Assembly: GCF_009733595.1 (NCBI RefSeq)
Contig: NZ_WOFH01000001.1
Span: forward strand, 787,232 to 851,231
Source: Actinomadura litoris
GTDB lineage: Bacteria; Actinomycetota; Actinomycetes; Streptosporangiales; Streptosporangiaceae
Length of the DNA: 64,000 nucleotides
Direction: 5' to 3'
The position numbers and the translations under genes were made by a program. Of the stretch, positions 24,820 through 32,553 are shown piece after piece (within the stretch, counting starts at the first letter, position 1; the number at the start of each line of letters is the position of its first letter). The notes beneath the pieces were generated by a model. That model had not been told where the DNA came from and made no database searches. It worked only from the letters and a program-made list of their open reading frames with translations.

Positions 24820-26445
24820 TCAGTTCCTTTCCAGGGGGGTCGGGGGCATCGAGACGATGAGCCGCGCGGCGTCCAGCGCGAGCCGCCGGCACCAGTCGAT
24901 GTCGTCCTCGACGGTGGCGTCGCGCGTGGCGTGCGAGCCCCGGTTGCGCAACTCGCGGAGCTGCTCCAGGTCGGCGAGGACGCCGGGGCGGTCGCGGGCC
25001 AGCTCGCGCAGCGGGTGGTCCCGCCGGTGCGGGCTCTTCGGATCGGCCGCCGCGATCAGCGCGTAGGGCAGCAGATCCCTGACGTAGGCCCGCTCGACGT
25101 CGATCGCCCGGCCGTGCATCCTGACCTGCTTGGGGTACTCGGTGAGGGCCTTGCCCACGTTCATGCCGTCCAGGTAGGAGCCGCGCGGTCTGTCCAGGCC
25201 GAGGGCCTTCGCCGCCGTCGCCAGCGCCGATCTCACGGTCGGGACGGAGGCCGCCCGCGCTCCCGCCGCCCAGCTCGGCCGCTCGGGGGGCGGGTACTCG
25301 GCCACCAGCCGCCGGAACAGGTGCTCGTGCAGCCGGTACGCCTCGCGGGCCACCGACTCGACGCCGGACTCCCCGCCCCGCGCCGCCGCCTCCTCCAGCC
25401 CGAGCAGCAGGGTCAGCGCCTCCGGACGGCGCCGCAGCTCGCCGCCCAGCCGCTGGACGAGCCGGCTCTCGGCGGCACGCCTGACCGCGTCCCCGGCGGC
25501 CCGGTACTCCGCGCCGACCCTGGCGGAGGCGGTGTCGGCCGCGCCCGACACCGCGTCCGCCAGCCCGGGATCCTCGCGGATCCATTCGGTCAGCGTTCGC
25601 CGCAGCATCGAGTTCGGCTCCAGCCCGAACGGGTCGCGGACGCGCGGCCCGCCGTCCTGCCCGTCCCCCTCGCTCAGCCAGACCAGCAGGTACTCGGCCA
25701 TCGGGCGTCCGGTGTCGAGCACCCGGTGCACGGCGGTCTCGTGGGGCATCGTCAGTTCGGTGGCCAGGGCCTGCAGATCGCGCTCGGCGGTGTGCGCGGC
25801 CGGGCTGCGTCCGTTCCGGAAGTCGGTGAACCGCTCCGCCCGCCGGGCCAGTTCGGCCTGCCGCTGCGCGGCGACGGCGTCGATGACCTGCTGGGCGCCG
25901 GGCGGGCGCGGCCGGACGAGGTCCACGCCCTCCCCGACGATGCGGGCCGTGATCGGACGCGGCGAGCCGGCGCTGTCGAGGCGCAGCTCCGCCTGTCCGT
26001 CCCGGACCCCGTGGACGCGCTGGAACACGAGGTCCCGTGCGGCCCGGGGCCAGAGCCGCCCGGTCAGCGGGTCCTGGAGGACGTGGGTGACGATGAGCTC
26101 GGCCTCCGCGCCGACGCGGCCGGTGTCCAGCGTCTCCCGACCGAGCGCGGTCGGCACCCCGTACCGGTCGACCCGTCCGCCCTCGCGCAGCTGCCGCAGC
26201 ACGTGCTCGCACAGCTCGGCACTCTGGTGGATCTTCTCCGCGATGTCCTCCGGCCGCCGCACCCCCGCCCGGCAGAGGGCGAGGACGACCCTTTCGATGA
26301 TGTTGAGGTGGCGCACGGCCAGGACGGGGGCGGTCACCCGGTAGGCCAGCACCGGCCAGCACAGGAACAGCAGTTCACCGGAGTCCGGCGGCCGGTGGAA
26401 CCGCAGGACCCCGCGACGGATCTGGAACATGTCCTCCTCGGCCAC
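24820..26445 (-). CDS. winged-helix protein with C-terminal HEPN-type R-x4-H motif
   Basis: GTG 26445 follows GGAGGGG by seven bases and lies three bases after the helicase stop. The 541-residue product has an N-terminal winged-helix-like region (LNIIERVVLALCRAGVRRPE, DIAEKIHQSAELCEHVLRQL, then GREGGRVDRYGVPT-type wing). The middle is helical with no family I can name. Near the C-terminus, R500-N-R-G-S-H505 sits inside a helical stretch (LEQLRELRN, then DDIDWCRRLALDAARLIV). This is the R-N-x3-H signature of HEPN ribonucleases. HEPN RNases cleave RNA, often host RNA, in many defence systems. The assignment is by motif and predicted helices only. Confidence 0.65.
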   Translation of the reverse strand: MAEEDMFQIRRGVLRFHRPPDSGELLFLCWPVLAYRVTAPVLAVRHLNIIERVVLALCRAGVRRPEDIAEKIHQSAELCEHVLRQLREGGRVDRYGVPTALGRETLDTGRVGAEAELIVTHVLQDPLTGRLWPRAARDLVFQRVHGVRDGQAELRLDSAGSPRPITARIVGEGVDLVRPRPPGAQQVIDAVAAQRQAELARRAERFTDFRNGRSPAAHTAERDLQALATELTMPHETAVHRVLDTGRPMAEYLLVWLSEGDGQDGGPRVRDPFGLEPNSMLRRTLTEWIREDPGLADAVSGAADTASARVGAEYRAAGDAVRRAAESRLVQRLGGELRRRPEALTLLLGLEEAAARGGESGVESVAREAYRLHEHLFRRLVAEYPPPERPSWAAGARAASVPTVRSALATAAKALGLDRPRGSYLDGMNVGKALTEYPKQVRMHGRAIDVERAYVRDLLPYALIAAADPKSPHRRDHPLRELARDRPGVLADLEQLRELRNRGSHATRDATVEDDIDWCRRLALDAARLIVSMPPTPLERN

Positions 26446-26448
26446 CGC

Positions 26449-29400
26449 TCAACCCCTCCGCCCCGGCTCAAGCAGCACCCCGGACGCGGACGGCGGCGCG
26501 CACAACCGGTGGAACTCGCTCAGCGGTCGGACGCGCTCCGGGGCCAGTGCCGAGGTGAACATCGCAGCGTCGCCGACCACGACGAGCAGCCGTTCCTGCC
26601 GGCTCATCGCCACGCACATCCGGTTGGCCAGCATGAGGTGGCCGTAGGCGCGCCGCGTCCACTCCTCGTACTGGGCGTGACCGGGATGGGCGGGGTCCCT
26701 CAGGGCGGGGTCGAACGGCGGCGGCGGGCTCGACCGGGTGACCGACAGCAGCGCCACGTCGAACTGCTTGCCCTGGAACGCGTCGACGGTGCCGACCTGC
26801 AACCGGTCGCGCTCCACGCCGTCGCCGTCCCGTCGCAGTTCCTCCACGGGCCGGTAGGACGGACCCTCCCGCTCGGCCAGCCCCTCCCTGAAGAGCTGCT
26901 CCCAGATCAGCCGGACCTGCGCGCCGTAGAAGCTGATCACGCCGAACGTCAGGTCGGGCCTGGCCCTGATGTGGCGGCGCAGCTCCCGGGCGATGGCCAC
27001 GGCCTCGGCCGTCCGCGACTTGCTCTGCCCGCCGTGCTCGCCCCCGGCGGCGTGCGGCACCGGCAGCCAGGCGGCCGGACGGCCGCCGTACCCGTCCAGC
27101 CTGTGCGCGAACTGCTCGGCGGGGCGGGGCGAGTCCAGGCCGCCGCCCGGGTAGAAGTTGTCGCCGACGAACGTGCCGAGTACCGGATGCATCCGGTACT
27201 GCTCCCTCAGCCGCACCGCGCGGCGCGGCCCCGGGGTGTCGTCGCCGTTGTGCAGCAGGGTGAACATCCGCCCGAACAGGCTCTCCCGCAGGGTGGCCAG
27301 CTCGCTGACCGCGTCGGACCGCAGTTCCCGCTCCACGTCCGGCTCCAGCATGTGCGGGAGCTGGTTCTGGTCGCCCACCAGGATCACCCGCCGGGCCGCG
27401 AGCGTCAGCGGGATCAGCAGGTCCAGCGGGTTGGCGCGGGCGGCCTCGTCGACGATCACCGTGTCGAACAGCCGCTCGCCGTCCTTGACGTCCTGGACCG
27501 CCCGCGAGTCGGCCTGCTGGCAGGTCGCGGCCAGCGACGTCGTGTAGAGGCGGAGCGTGGCGAGCACGGCCTCCGGGTCCCCGTCGAGCGCTTCGAGGTA
27601 CTCCAGGAGGGCCACGTGGACGCCCTCGGCGGTCTCCCGGCGCCGCGCGTCCAGCTCGTCCACGATCTCGTTGAGCAGGTCGGCCACGTCCGCCCGCGCG
27701 GCCGGGCGGAACAGCCGGTCCGCCCGGTCGGTGAGCCGGTCCAGCAGCTCGTCGCGGACCGCCGTCAGCTCGTCCAGGAACGGCGGCGTCCCGTCGCCGT
27801 CCCAGTCGGCGGCGCGGTCGAGCAGCTCCCGGTGCGCCTCGTCGGCGGCGGGCAGCCGGTCCAGGTGGTCCAGCGCGGCCGCCGCCATCAGCGGCCCGTC
27901 GTCGCCGAAGGAGATCGGCTCGCAGCGGATGCCGCGCACCGCGCGCAGCGTGCTCTCCCGCCGGTGGTCGGCCTGGAGCCCGGAGGCCCGGGTCGCGGCG
28001 CGCAGCCCGGTGGCGATCTGTTCCAGCCGGCCGAGCAGCTCGTCCGGCACCAGCCCGCGGACCTGCCCGGCGATCCCGTCGAGCCACCGCACCAGCTCCT
28101 CGGCGGGGACGGGGGCCGTCCCGTACTCGGCGGCCCGCCGCGCCACGTCGCGCATCGCGAGCGTACGGCGGCCGTCCGGGGTGCCGCCCATCTCCTCCCG
28201 GAGGGCGCGCACGGTGGCCGTCCGCCAGTTGTCGATGTGCGCGGTGGATCCCCGGTTCCGCGAGTCGATCTTCATGGACGGCAGGTCCCAGACCGTCGAG
28301 CGCTCGACCAGGTTGTCGACGGCGGCGTGCTGGTAGCTGGTGAGCAGCATGCTGCGGCTGACGACGGCGTGCCCGCGTCCCTCCTCCGCCAGCCGCACCT
28401 GGAGGGCCGCGATGAGCTGGGTCTTGCCGGTGCCGGGCGGCCCCTGGACGACCGCGATGTCGGGGGTGTTCAGCGCGGTGCGGAGCGCGAGTTCCTGCTC
28501 CTTGTTCGGACGGCCCTGGGCGAAGCACTTCTCCGCGGCCGGAGACATCGCCGGGACGGGGCGCCGCTCCTTGCCCCTGGCGGGGACGCCCTGGAGCAGG
28601 GGCAGGAGCTGCGGCAGCGGGATCCGTCCCTGGAGCAGCCGTTCCAGCGCCCGGTTCCGGCGATCGAGGCGGCGGCGGTCACCGCGGACGGCGGCGTGCA
28701 GGAACCCCTGGGCGGGCGGCATGACCGGGCCGTCGGCGTCCCCGCCGCGCCGCACCAGCCGCATGTCCACGGTCCGCGACTCGACGTCGGCGTGCACGAC
28801 CTCGCCGGTCTCGTTGCCCTTGGCCAGTTCGAGTTCCAGGAGCCCGGCGTCCCGCTCGACCCGCCCGGAGCCGCCCAGGATCTCGGGGAGCTGGACGGTG
28901 CACTCCAGCTCCGTCTCGTGACCGGCGCCGACCTCCTCCCGCAGCCGCCTCAGCAGCCCGTCCCGGCCGCCGGCGATCTCGAACCGGACGACGTCCTCGG
29001 TGTCGTCCAGATAGGACCACCGCGTGTACTCCAGGAAGCCGAGGTCGCGCATCCGGCGCAGCGCGTACCGGTTCTCCAGCTCGTGGTAGCGGCGCCAGAC
29101 CGCCATGAACGTCTGCTCGCCCTCGCCGCTGCCGAGCCGGGACAGCTCCTCGCGCATCTGCCGCTTGAGCCCGGCCTTGACCGTCGCGTCGAAGAGCTCG
29201 ATCCGGACGTCGATCAGCGCGGTGCGCTCGTGCTCGCGGGCCGAGCGGGTCTCCCGGTGCACCTGCCGCAGCCGCCACTCGCCGTTCTGCTTCCGCAGCG
29301 TGGCGACGATGTCGCCGCCGACGAGCCGGCACGGGACCGGCTCGGCCATGTCCTGTCCCGGCGCGACGAGCGCGACCAGCCGCCGGGGCCTCGGCCCGCC

Positions 29401-29934
29401 GCGGCGGGCCGCGTCGCCGGGCGTCGCGGTCGGCGGGCTCGGCCCGCCCGGCGGCTCGGGGAACAGCAGTTGCCGCTCCAGCCAGCCCAGCGCGTCCTTC
29501 CAGCCGCGCACCTGCCTGTCCCCGGCGATGCTGCGGGCGGAGCCGAGCGCCGCCTCGTCCGCCCCGACGCGCAGCTCCCCCCAGTCGAAGCGCCCGGCGA
29601 GCTCGTGGACGCGCAGCCGCAGCCAGCGGCGGCGCGGCTCCCCCTCGTCGAGGTCGTCGGCGAACGCGATGACGTGGTCGTTCTCGGTGACCACGGTGCG
29701 CAGCGCGTCGTCGTCCCCGCCGGTGCGGCCCCGCACGGGATGCTCGTGGACGGAGCCGTCCGGGCCGGTGTGGGATGCCGTCAGCGTCGGGCCGAACCGC
29801 GCCAGCACGACCTCCCTGCCGACGATCCCGTCGGCGGGGACGGCGCCGGGCAGCTCCACCCACGCGAACGTCGGCGCGCCCGGCAGCGCGTCGGCCAGCG
29901 GCACCGGCCTGTCGTGCGCCCGCCGCGCGGCCAT
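26449..29934 (-). CDS. UPF1-like SF1 helicase
   Basis: ATG 29934 shares one base with the kinase stop (TGATG), has GAGGGG about six bases upstream, and gives 1,161 residues. The N-terminal ~480 residues are a beta-rich, partly helical region without a named domain. The helicase core has Q-motif/Walker A EQELALRTALN, VVQGPPGTGKTQLIAAL near 503, Walker B VIVDEAARANPLDLLIPLTL near 824, motif III GDQNQLPHML, motif IV REQYRMHP, and motifs V/VI GTVDAFQGKQFDVALLSVT with NRMCVAMSRQERLLVVVGD. These mark AAA_11/AAA_12, the UPF1-type SF1 helicases acting on RNA or DNA. Such helicases accompany a subset of coiled-coil McrBC systems. Confidence 0.9.
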   Translation of the reverse strand: MAARRAHDRPVPLADALPGAPTFAWVELPGAVPADGIVGREVVLARFGPTLTASHTGPDGSVHEHPVRGRTGGDDDALRTVVTENDHVIAFADDLDEGEPRRRWLRLRVHELAGRFDWGELRVGADEAALGSARSIAGDRQVRGWKDALGWLERQLLFPEPPGGPSPPTATPGDAARRGGPRPRRLVALVAPGQDMAEPVPCRLVGGDIVATLRKQNGEWRLRQVHRETRSAREHERTALIDVRIELFDATVKAGLKRQMREELSRLGSGEGEQTFMAVWRRYHELENRYALRRMRDLGFLEYTRWSYLDDTEDVVRFEIAGGRDGLLRRLREEVGAGHETELECTVQLPEILGGSGRVERDAGLLELELAKGNETGEVVHADVESRTVDMRLVRRGGDADGPVMPPAQGFLHAAVRGDRRRLDRRNRALERLLQGRIPLPQLLPLLQGVPARGKERRPVPAMSPAAEKCFAQGRPNKEQELALRTALNTPDIAVVQGPPGTGKTQLIAALQVRLAEEGRGHAVVSRSMLLTSYQHAAVDNLVERSTVWDLPSMKIDSRNRGSTAHIDNWRTATVRALREEMGGTPDGRRTLAMRDVARRAAEYGTAPVPAEELVRWLDGIAGQVRGLVPDELLGRLEQIATGLRAATRASGLQADHRRESTLRAVRGIRCEPISFGDDGPLMAAAALDHLDRLPAADEAHRELLDRAADWDGDGTPPFLDELTAVRDELLDRLTDRADRLFRPAARADVADLLNEIVDELDARRRETAEGVHVALLEYLEALDGDPEAVLATLRLYTTSLAATCQQADSRAVQDVKDGERLFDTVIVDEAARANPLDLLIPLTLAARRVILVGDQNQLPHMLEPDVERELRSDAVSELATLRESLFGRMFTLLHNGDDTPGPRRAVRLREQYRMHPVLGTFVGDNFYPGGGLDSPRPAEQFAHRLDGYGGRPAAWLPVPHAAGGEHGGQSKSRTAEAVAIARELRRHIRARPDLTFGVISFYGAQVRLIWEQLFREGLAEREGPSYRPVEELRRDGDGVERDRLQVGTVDAFQGKQFDVALLSVTRSSPPPPFDPALRDPAHPGHAQYEEWTRRAYGHLMLANRMCVAMSRQERLLVVVGDAAMFTSALAPERVRPLSEFHRLCAPPSASGVLLEPGRRG

Positions 29935-31370
29935 CACACGCCCCTCTTCGGCGTGAGGAACCTCATGAAGCGGTGGGCCTCGTCGCGGACCCCGAAATGC
30001 AGCGTCCAGCGGCCCGCGTCGTCGAGGTCGAGCGGCCACGTCTCACCGGCACCCAGCCGGACGCGGCGCCGCGCCGACCGGTCGACCATCCACGCGTCGT
30101 GCCGTCCCACCCGCTGGACCGTGAGCCGGGGTGCGCCGGACCAGGCGAGCTCCACCAGGGGCTCGCCGGGATCGACCGGGATCTCCGACGGGCCCCGGTC
30201 GAGGCACAGCAGCCCGGTGCGGGCCCGCACCACCTGAGCCTGCCGCATGGGAAGGATCATCGACCTGAGCCGGTCGGTCTCGGTCTCGTCCGGCGTCCCG
30301 GGCACCGCCCCGGCGGGCAGGAAGCCGTGGACGTCGCAGCGCAGGACCGACGGGCGCGCGCACCCCCGGCACCACGGGCACTGGGACAGCTGCGCGTGGT
30401 AGGTGCCGCCGCACGCGGGGCAGGCGACCATCAGCAGCGCCGCCTGGTCGAGCTTGTCGTGCCACTCGCGCAGGGACGGCCGCCGCTCGGGACGCCGCAG
30501 CCCGTCCTCGAAGGTGAGGGCCGCCAGCCTCCGCAGCCCCCCGGTCAGCACCAGGTCCCGCCCGAGACCCTGGGAGCTGCTGTTGCGGTGGTCCTCCGGA
30601 TGATCGATCCACGGCCATTCGCCCCGGAAGGCGGCCGGCTCCAGCCCGGGGTCGCGGTCGACCGCGTCCCCCTGGAAGGGATGCACCAGGGCCAGGACGT
30701 GGAAGGCCAGCACCGCGAACGCGAAGGCGTCGGTCAGGCTGTCCTGCCCGGCCCTCCCGGTGATCAGCTCGGGCGCGGCGTAGCCGGGGGTGACGTGCGC
30801 CGCGTCGGACGGCCGGGCCCGCACGGACACGTTGTCGGGGTCGATGAGCCACACCTGGTCGTGCTCGCTGCGCGTCGACACGAGGATGTTGCCGGGCGAC
30901 ACGTCGCCGTACGCCAGCCCCCGCGCGTGCAACCGGTCGAGCGCCTCGGCCGCCAGGGCCAGCAGCCGCAGGCGCCTGCGCAGCCCGCCGGTGCCCTGGA
31001 ACCATGCGGCCGTCCCCTCGTACGGGACGGCGGCCAGCGAGCCGATCGCGGTCATCCCGGCCAGCAGCTCCATGGTGTAGCCGACCTCGTCGCCGACCAG
31101 CAGCGTCAGGGGCCGCGCGATGGGGATCCCGGTCAGCTCGAAGCGCCGGACGGCCGCCAGCCTGGTGCGCAGCTCGCCGGCGCCGATCCCGGCCTCCGGC
31201 TTGAGGATCTTCGCGGCCACCTGCCCCCCGGCCAGCGACCAGACCGTGCCCTGGCCGCCGCCTCCGATCTCCTCGCGCAGTTCCAGGGCCTCGCCCCGGT
31301 CGTCATGGACGGTGTCGCCCGTCCGGTACCGGCGGCGCCGGGCCCGGCGGCCACCCGCGGGTGCGGTCAC
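29934..31370 (-). CDS. Ser/Thr-type protein kinase with C-terminal zinc ribbon (TerY-P-like)
   Basis: GTG 31370 is preferred because GGGAGGGAAGGG lies five bases upstream; ATG 31400 is in frame. The 478-residue kinase has a glycine loop EIGGGGQGTVW at 34-44 and the ATP-binding Lys54 (AAKIL). Its catalytic loop reads LHARGLAYGDVSPGNILVS, with Y-G-D in place of H-R-D but keeping Asp and Asn. The metal-binding motif is DPDN in place of DFG. YAAPEL is the activation-segment end. A CPACGGTYHAQLSQCPWC zinc ribbon follows the kinase, and a C-terminal beta-rich domain ends in WTLHFGVRDEAHR. It lies between the vWA and helicase genes, matching TerY-P kinase modules. No PP2C phosphatase gene is present. 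Confidence 0.8.
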   Translation of the reverse strand: MTAPAGGRRARRRRYRTGDTVHDDRGEALELREEIGGGGQGTVWSLAGGQVAAKILKPEAGIGAGELRTRLAAVRRFELTGIPIARPLTLLVGDEVGYTMELLAGMTAIGSLAAVPYEGTAAWFQGTGGLRRRLRLLALAAEALDRLHARGLAYGDVSPGNILVSTRSEHDQVWLIDPDNVSVRARPSDAAHVTPGYAAPELITGRAGQDSLTDAFAFAVLAFHVLALVHPFQGDAVDRDPGLEPAAFRGEWPWIDHPEDHRNSSSQGLGRDLVLTGGLRRLAALTFEDGLRRPERRPSLREWHDKLDQAALLMVACPACGGTYHAQLSQCPWCRGCARPSVLRCDVHGFLPAGAVPGTPDETETDRLRSMILPMRQAQVVRARTGLLCLDRGPSEIPVDPGEPLVELAWSGAPRLTVQRVGRHDAWMVDRSARRRVRLGAGETWPLDLDDAGRWTLHFGVRDEAHRFMRFLTPKRGV

Positions 31371-31442
31371 GTCGCCCTTCCCTCCCACTCCACAGATCAA
31401 CGGGCGGGCCGCCCGGCGGCCCGCGGAGGCGGCTCGGCCGGC

Positions 31443-32135
31443 TCAGTCGCTCAGGTCGGAGAGATCGTCGGGGTCGAACACCGAGACATCGTCGGGCCGG
31501 GCACTGTTGACGCGGACGCTCATGCTCCGCGTGAGATATCGGAAGATCTCCGTCACCCGGTCGGCCTCCTCGGCCCGGACGACCGGGTAGAGCGGGTCGG
31601 CCACGAACGCCTCCAGCACCTGGTAGGCGGCCGACCCCGCCTCGGGCCCGATCGCCACCGCGAGCCGCAGGGACCTCCCGCCGCGCGGCGAACCCAGCAG
31701 GCGGTCGAGCTGCGGCCGCCACTCAGAGGTGGGCCTGCCGTCGGAGATCAGGACGAGCGTCGGGTCGTACGCCGACGCCGGGACCAGGTCCTCATCGTCC
31801 AGGACGCGCCGGGCCAGCTCGAAGACCGCGCCCATCGGGGTGCCGCTCGGACCGCCCACCGCGTCCATGTTCGTCCAGGTCACCGAGGCGGCGGGCACCG
31901 GCCGCAGATGCAGCGCCGCGCCCTGGCCGCCGAACGTGAGCACGCCGATCGTGATCTCGCCCCGCGGCGACCGCTCCCGCGCGAAGGCGCCGATCATGCT
32001 CGCCATCGCCTGGTTCAGCGCCTCGATCTTGCCGTGCTCGGCCATGCTCCCGCTGACGTCCGCGAGCACCAGCACCGGCAGCGGCCGGGGCCGCCGCACG
32101 GACGCGAACGGCGTCTCGCCCTGGTCGTTCGGCAT
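31443..32135 (-). CDS. TerY-like von Willebrand factor A protein
   Basis: ATG 32135 is chosen because GGGAGGGGG lies about ten bases upstream and the conserved sequence starts there; the frame is open to 32207. The 230-residue product is a single vWA domain: MIDAS D26-V-S28-G-S30 in LPVLVLADVSGSM, the MIDAS threonine region (SGTPMGAVFELARRVLDDED), and the aspartate in LVLISDGRPTSEW. Such proteins bind metal and assemble partners. TerY is the tellurite-resistance-linked member and occurs with kinase and phosphatase genes. It is the first gene of the six-gene operon, and the acidic tail (DDVSVFDPDDLSDLSD) is notable. Confidence 0.88.
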   Translation of the reverse strand: MPNDQGETPFASVRRPRPLPVLVLADVSGSMAEHGKIEALNQAMASMIGAFARERSPRGEITIGVLTFGGQGAALHLRPVPAASVTWTNMDAVGGPSGTPMGAVFELARRVLDDEDLVPASAYDPTLVLISDGRPTSEWRPQLDRLLGSPRGGRSLRLAVAIGPEAGSAAYQVLEAFVADPLYPVVRAEEADRVTEIFRYLTRSMSVRVNSARPDDVSVFDPDDLSDLSD

Positions 32136-32178
32136 GGAATCCGTGCCCCCTCCCGTCCCGCCCAGCGCGGAACATTGC

Positions 32179-32207
32179 AGAATTCCGCCATCCGGTCCGC
32201 CAGTCAA
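32179..32207 (-). promoter_or_regulatory. candidate promoter of the vWA-kinase-helicase operon
   Basis: On the minus strand TTGACT (32207-32202) is separated by exactly 17 bases from AATTCT (32184-32179). The start of transcription would fall near 32172, about 37 bases before ATG 32135. The -35 is good and the -10 weak. Confidence 0.4.
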
Positions 32208-32553
32208 GGAGTAAATGTATTACTTAACGGTAACTGCCAACTTTGAGAAGTAGCGCCCTATATGCGAGGTTCCGCCGCCGCATTCGTCGGGCCGGCATGA
32301 GACCGTCGACATCGTTGTCCCCCGGTTCGACGCGGAGGCGCGCTCGTATCCGCCACAGGCCGCGTAGGCCCCCGCGCCTGGGCCGGTCTGGTCTCTGCGG
32401 GCCGCCGGTGCCACCGGCCGGATGCTCGACCTCTCCCGCTGTGGCTACATATGCGGTTTTAGCTTGTTTCGTAGAGGAATTCGAAGTTCCTACGACGGGG
32501 GCGCGCATACTCGGTAGGTTGCCGCCGGAAGTGGTGGCGAACGGGAGGTCCGG
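32208..32553. other. divergent intergenic region between the vWA operon and the TPR-CHAT gene
   Basis: About 345 bases with an AT-rich patch at 32213-32250. Short frames exist on both strands (for example 32243 onward) but have no protein-like character. The plus-strand promoter of the CHAT gene should lie here and was not recognised. Confidence 0.5.

Noticed and set aside
20254..24860. Two long plus-strand frames (about 770 codons each) opposite the DUF2357 and AAA+ genes
   Set aside because: They are shadows of the minus-strand genes, with low-complexity composition and no start signals.
24781..30237. 1,818-codon plus-strand open frame across the helicase, HEPN and kinase genes
   Set aside because: It is antisense to three genes with clear motifs; long antisense frames are expected from GC3-rich codon use, and its translation is Pro/Arg/Gly/Val-rich without any domain.
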